Positions 60,248-64,000 of a DNA stretch of 64,000 bases are shown here, piece by piece. How positions within the stretch are numbered: the first letter of the stretch is position 1; every line of letters starts with the position of its first letter. The stretch covers positions 124,001-188,000 of the forward strand of contig NZ_JYLD01000010.1 in the NCBI RefSeq assembly GCF_001043025.1, in the 5' to 3' direction. Below the pieces are notes generated by a model. It did not search any database. It was not told the origin of the DNA and saw only the letters and a program-made list of their open reading frames with translations. The DNA comes from Pseudomonas helleri (lineage in GTDB: Bacteria > Pseudomonadota > Gammaproteobacteria > Pseudomonadales > Pseudomonadaceae). The position numbers were made by a program, and so were the translations under genes.

Positions 60248-61906
60248 ATGCTGACCCTGCTCAATCTTCTCTCTGCCGTGACCCTGCTGATCTGGGGCAC
60301 GCATATCGTGCGAACCGGTATCTTGCGGGTTTACGGCACGAACTTGCGCCATGTCATCGGGCAAAACGTGTCCAGACCGATACTCGCGTTTATCGCCGGT
60401 ATCATCGTCACCGCCATGGTGCAAAGCAGCAACGCCACCGCCCTGCTGGTGACCTCCTTTGTCGGCCAGGGCCTGATGACGCTCACACCCGCGCTGGCAA
60501 CCATGCTCGGGGCCGACGTCGGGACCGCGCTGATGGCACGGGTGCTGACCTTCGATTTGTCGTGGCTGTCACCGCTGCTGATTTTTTTGGGTGTGATCTT
60601 CTTCCTGTCACGCAAACAAACCCGCGCCGGGCAACTGGGCCGCGTCGGGATTGGCCTGGGCCTGATTATTCTGGCGCTGCAACTGATCGTCGAAGCCGCC
60701 TCGCCCATCACCCATGCCCAAGGCGTGAAGGTGATTTTCGCCTCGTTGACCGGCGACCTGCTGCTCGATGCACTGGTCGGCGCGGTGTTTGCGATGGTCT
60801 CGTACTCCAGCCTGGCCGCCGTGCTGCTCACCGCGACCCTGGCCGGCGCCAGCGTGATCAGCCTGCCTGTGGCCGTTGGCCTGGTGATCGGCGCCAACAT
60901 TGGCAGCGGCGTGCTGGCGTTTCTCAGCACCAGCATGCAAAACACGGCGGGGCGGCAGGTGGCGCTCGGCAGCCTGCTCTACAAATTGATCGGTTTGCTG
61001 CTGATCATGCCGGTGCTCACGCCGCTGGTGGACTGGATGGACAGCCTTAACTTCAGGCCCCAGGAACTGGTCATCGGCTTCCACCTGCTCTACAACACCA
61101 CGCGCTGCTTCTTGATGCTGCCCACCATCGGCCTCATGGCACGGCTGTGTGCCCGGCTATTGCCCGAGCGGGACCTCGCCAACGGCAGCATCACCCCACG
61201 CCACCTCGACCCTGCAGCACTCGACACACCCACCTTGGCGCTGACCAACGCCGTGCGCGAAACTCTGCGCATTGGCGACCTGATCGACACCATGTTGGTC
61301 AATATGCTCGACGTTCTGCGCGGCAAGCAAACCTCGATGACGCAGGCAATGCGCACCCTCAGCGATGACGTCGAAGTGCTCTACAGCGCGGTCAAACTGT
61401 ACCTGGCGCAAATGCCCCGCGAAGACCTGGGCGAACACGACAGCCGCCGCTGGGCCGAGATCATCGAACTGGCGATCAACCTCAAACTGGCCAGCGACCT
61501 GATCGAGCGCATGCTGCGCAAAGTCCAGCAGCAGAAAACCTCGCAACGCCGTTCGTTTTCGGCCACCGGGCTTGAAGAGCTGGTAGACCTGCAAACCCAG
61601 CTCATCGAGAACCTGCGCCTGGGCCTCACGGTGTTCCTGAACTCGGACCCACACATCGCCCGCCAACTGCTGCGCGAAAAACGCCGCTTTCGCGCACAAG
61701 AGCGGCGCCTGGCCCACGCTCACGTGAACCGTTTGCAACAGAAAATCACCCAAAGCATCGAAACCAGCTCCGTGCATCTGGAACTGATCGCCGACATGCA
61801 GCGCCTGAACTCACTGTTTTGCGGCAGCGCCTACGTGGTGCTGGAAAACAGTGATACCGGCGCCCTGGAACCTGAAGACAACGCCGACACCCTGCATTCA
61901 CCCTGA
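60248..61906 (+). CDS. Na+/phosphate cotransporter-like protein with PhoU-like domain
   Basis: 552 aa. Two Na/Pi-cotransporter repeats are seen (MVQSSNATALLVTSFVGQG near 58 and the related VSYSSLAAVLLTATLAG near 188) within about nine membrane segments. A cytoplasmic helical PhoU-like region occupies about 350-535. The ATG at 60248 with CAGGGAG upstream is preferred to the open frame from 60119. Close to phoBR, so phosphate-linked regulation is plausible. Confidence 0.88.
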   Translation: MLTLLNLLSAVTLLIWGTHIVRTGILRVYGTNLRHVIGQNVSRPILAFIAGIIVTAMVQSSNATALLVTSFVGQGLMTLTPALATMLGADVGTALMARVLTFDLSWLSPLLIFLGVIFFLSRKQTRAGQLGRVGIGLGLIILALQLIVEAASPITHAQGVKVIFASLTGDLLLDALVGAVFAMVSYSSLAAVLLTATLAGASVISLPVAVGLVIGANIGSGVLAFLSTSMQNTAGRQVALGSLLYKLIGLLLIMPVLTPLVDWMDSLNFRPQELVIGFHLLYNTTRCFLMLPTIGLMARLCARLLPERDLANGSITPRHLDPAALDTPTLALTNAVRETLRIGDLIDTMLVNMLDVLRGKQTSMTQAMRTLSDDVEVLYSAVKLYLAQMPREDLGEHDSRRWAEIIELAINLKLASDLIERMLRKVQQQKTSQRRSFSATGLEELVDLQTQLIENLRLGLTVFLNSDPHIARQLLREKRRFRAQERRLAHAHVNRLQQKITQSIETSSVHLELIADMQRLNSLFCGSAYVVLENSDTGALEPEDNADTLHSP

Positions 61907-62015
61907 ACGTTGCACGCGAACGTGTTGTCAGTCTGTAAGCAGCGTCTAACCTGCACAGACTGACGCGCTGCGCCACTCGCCCTCTCAAAACGGATTCAGA
62001 GATCCAGGGATTTTT

Positions 62016-63398
62016 ATGCGTTGCCTGCTGTTTATCTGCGTGCTGCTGGGAGCAGCTCAGAGTTTTGCCCTCGACCGCTTCAGCGTAGAGGGCTATCAAC
62101 TGCCTAACGGCTTGCAACTGATCCTCAAGCCCGGCTACGAGCGCGGCCATGTGTCCATTCGCTTGGTGGTCGGCGTGGGCATGGATGACTTCAGTTGCGC
62201 CGATCAACAGTTGCCCCACCTGCTTGAGCACTTATTGTTCAGCGGCGTCGACGACAGCGGCGAAGGCGGCCTGGAAGAACGCATGCAAGCGCTGGGCGGC
62301 GAATGGAACGCCTACACCAGCAACGCCGACACCACGTTTGTGATCGAAGCCCCGGCGAAAAACCAGCGCAAAATCCTCGACCTGCTGCTGAGCCTGCTGA
62401 CCCGCACGCAAATGACCGACCAGCGCATCAGCGAGGCCAAGCAAGTGGTTGAGCGCGAAGACGGCGGCCACTATTCGCACCTGCAACGCTGGCTGGACCG
62501 CCAGGACCTCGGGCACAGCGCCAGCAACCAGTTGGCGGTGGAACTGGGCCTCAAATGCGCCGAGCGCGCCGAGGTGCATAACCTCACGCGCCAACAGCTC
62601 GAAGCGGTGCGCAACACGTGGTACGCCCCCAACAACATGACCCTGATCATGGTCGGCGACCTCGACCGCCTGCTGCCGGCGTATCTGGAACGCACCTACG
62701 GCGCACTCGAACCGGTCGACCCCAGCGAGCACCTGCCGCTGCCCGCCATTGAAGCCAGGGCTGACACCGAGCGCACATTGGTGCGCGGTGTGGTCGGCGA
62801 GACGGCCAAGCTGCATTGGTTGCTGCCTGAGCCGGTGATCGACGACCAGAACGATGAAACCTGGGACCTGCTTCGTGATTACCTGGAGTGGTCGTTGTAC
62901 AACGAGCTGCGGCTCAAACACGGGTTGTCTTACGGGCCTTGGGCCGAGCGCGAAGTGTTTGGCGGCGTGAGCTTTTTAAGCCTCAACGCCGACCTCGCCC
63001 GCGATGACGTTGCCAAGGCTCAACAGGTGATGGGCGAACTCAAACAACGTTTGCTCAAGGACGGCCTCGACCCGCAGACCTTTACCCGCCTCAAAAACGC
63101 CGCCGTAGCGCGCCAGGCCTGGGCTGTGCAGGGCAACAGCGCCTTGGCTGATTACTACTGGAGCGCCTTGGGCGACTACGACGGCGGCCGGTTTGCCGAC
63201 CCGTCCAAACGCTTGCAAGCGGTGACACTTGAGCAAGCCAACAGCGCGTTGCGCCACTTGTTTGCCAAGCCCGGTTATGTGCGTATCGAGAAACCGCTGT
63301 TCAGCTATAACGGCTTGACCGTGGCGCTGGCGGCGGCGTTGAGCGTGTTGGTGCTGATGTTCGTGGGCTGGCGAATCTGGCGTCGACGCACGCGTTGA
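62016..63398 (+). CDS. M16 (insulinase-like) zinc peptidase, single-unit form
   Basis: 460 aa. A signal peptide (about 1-18) is followed by the inverted zinc motif HLLEH (H68, E71, H72) in PHLLEHLLFSG. The inactive M16 half follows (about 220-420), and a C-terminal membrane segment (about 430-450) ends WRRRTR. It should face the periplasm, anchored in the inner membrane. Substrates unknown. Confidence 0.9.
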   Translation: MRCLLFICVLLGAAQSFALDRFSVEGYQLPNGLQLILKPGYERGHVSIRLVVGVGMDDFSCADQQLPHLLEHLLFSGVDDSGEGGLEERMQALGGEWNAYTSNADTTFVIEAPAKNQRKILDLLLSLLTRTQMTDQRISEAKQVVEREDGGHYSHLQRWLDRQDLGHSASNQLAVELGLKCAERAEVHNLTRQQLEAVRNTWYAPNNMTLIMVGDLDRLLPAYLERTYGALEPVDPSEHLPLPAIEARADTERTLVRGVVGETAKLHWLLPEPVIDDQNDETWDLLRDYLEWSLYNELRLKHGLSYGPWAEREVFGGVSFLSLNADLARDDVAKAQQVMGELKQRLLKDGLDPQTFTRLKNAAVARQAWAVQGNSALADYYWSALGDYDGGRFADPSKRLQAVTLEQANSALRHLFAKPGYVRIEKPLFSYNGLTVALAAALSVLVLMFVGWRIWRRRTR

Positions 63399-63487
63399 TT
63401 GGCTAAGCCCGAAACAGTTTGATACCGTAAAAATCATTGCCCATTCGCGGCTGATCAATCAGCCCCCCAGCGCGCGGAGAATTCAGC

Positions 63488-64000
63488 GTGAGTGAACGTT
63501 CCAACCCTTGGCAGTTGCAAACCATCGTCGGCCAATTGCGCACGGCCCGTAACCAGTGGCGCTCGCAAAACGGCCGTGTCAGCGGTGAACTGGGCGGCCG
63601 CGAGCTGCCTTCGCGCGCCGCGATGGCCGAGATTCTAGAGGCCCTGTGCGGCGCGTTGTTCCCGATGCGCCTGGGCCCGGTCGACCTTCGTGAAGAGAGC
63701 GAAGATTTCTACGTGGGCCACACCCTCGACGTAGCGCTCAACGCGCTGCTGGCCCAGGCGCGACTGGAACTGCGCTACGCGGCGCGTCAGGCAGGTTTAC
63801 CGGATGCGGGCGTGGACGAAACGGCGACCGTGTTGATCCAGGACTTTGCCCTGGCCTTGCCGCGCCTGCGCAGCATCCTCGACACCGACGTCCTGGCCGC
63901 CTACCACGGCGACCCGGCGGCGCGCAGTGTCGACGAAGTGTTGCTGTGCTATCCGGGGATTCTGGCGGTGATTCACCACCGCCTGGCGCACCACATGTAC
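63488..64000 (+). CDS. Serine O-acetyltransferase, EpsC/SrpH-like (5' part)
   Basis: The first 171 codons from GTG at 63488; the gene continues beyond the right edge. SERSNPWQLQTIVGQLRTARN opens the protein, and YPGILAVIHHRLAHHMY is the helical region that precedes the left-handed beta-helix of serine acetyltransferases. The enzyme would make O-acetylserine for cysteine synthesis. The hexapeptide domain itself is outside the window. Confidence 0.8.
   Translation, partial: MSERSNPWQLQTIVGQLRTARNQWRSQNGRVSGELGGRELPSRAAMAEILEALCGALFPMRLGPVDLREESEDFYVGHTLDVALNALLAQARLELRYAARQAGLPDAGVDETATVLIQDFALALPRLRSILDTDVLAAYHGDPAARSVDEVLLCYPGILAVIHHRLAHHMY

Overview
The window is chromosomal DNA of a Pseudomonas, most likely from the fluorescens lineage. 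The evidence is gene order: thyA-lgt-TSUP-NRDE-ptsP-rppH-HAD, ilvA-rpiA and spuI/spuABCDEFGH lie in arrangements familiar from P. aeruginosa and its relatives. An ssuEADCBF-type sulfonate operon, lsfA, sfnB-like genes, a cadA/cadR pair, and many REPIN-type palindromes with their RAYT transposase point the same way. The species cannot be fixed from the sequence alone.

Layout. 0-2.4 kb: end of a putative 2-aminoethylphosphonate (AEP) ABC transporter and its LysR-type regulator. 2.4-5.2 kb: Cd/Zn/Pb-exporting P-type ATPase with divergent CadR and a typical MerR-family promoter. 5.3-15.4 kb: housekeeping block (thymidylate synthase, Lgt, TSUP permease, NRDE protein, PtsP, RppH, HAD phosphatase, threonine deaminase, ribose-5-phosphate isomerase). 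15.5-18.8 kb: two SdiA-regulated-type membrane-anchored proteins in tandem and an unrecognised protein made of two related domains. 19-38 kb: a long sulfur-scavenging region with two tandem SfnB-like flavoproteins, a DszA/NtaA-type monooxygenase, a methionine-type ABC importer, the ssu operon, the 1-Cys peroxiredoxin LsfA, an OprD porin and tauABCD. 38-41 kb: a TccC-like RHS protein with a C-terminal ADP-ribosyltransferase-like domain. 41-53 kb: TetR regulator and the polyamine uptake/catabolism cluster. 53-56 kb: a second TccC-like RHS protein. 56-64 kb: a small COG4315-type protein, PhoB/PhoR, a CNNM/CorC protein, a Na/Pi cotransporter-like protein, an M16 peptidase and the start of a serine acetyltransferase gene.

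The outstanding observation is the second RHS gene (52984-55767, minus strand). Its N-terminal and core regions look like the C component of insecticidal Tc toxins. In the same reading frame its variable C-terminus carries six consecutive eukaryote-type C2H2 zinc fingers joined by TGEKP/TGERP-type linkers, preceded by an acidic segment. The finger frameworks are nearly identical at DNA level, while the helix residues that normally read DNA differ from finger to finger. The best inference is a translocated effector that acts on host nucleic acid, analogous in logic to TAL effectors but built from zinc fingers. The first RHS gene carries an ART-like R / S-x-S / E-x-E payload, as do the TccC3 and TccC5 effectors of Photorhabdus. 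Its stop codon overlaps the stop of convergent tauD, leaving no room for an adjacent downstream immunity gene. That also favours an anti-eukaryotic role over interbacterial competition. No TcA or TcB gene is present in the window, so both would need partners encoded elsewhere.

At least nine paired REP elements (REPINs) of one family plus single copies are scattered between genes, and one RAYT gene lies among them.
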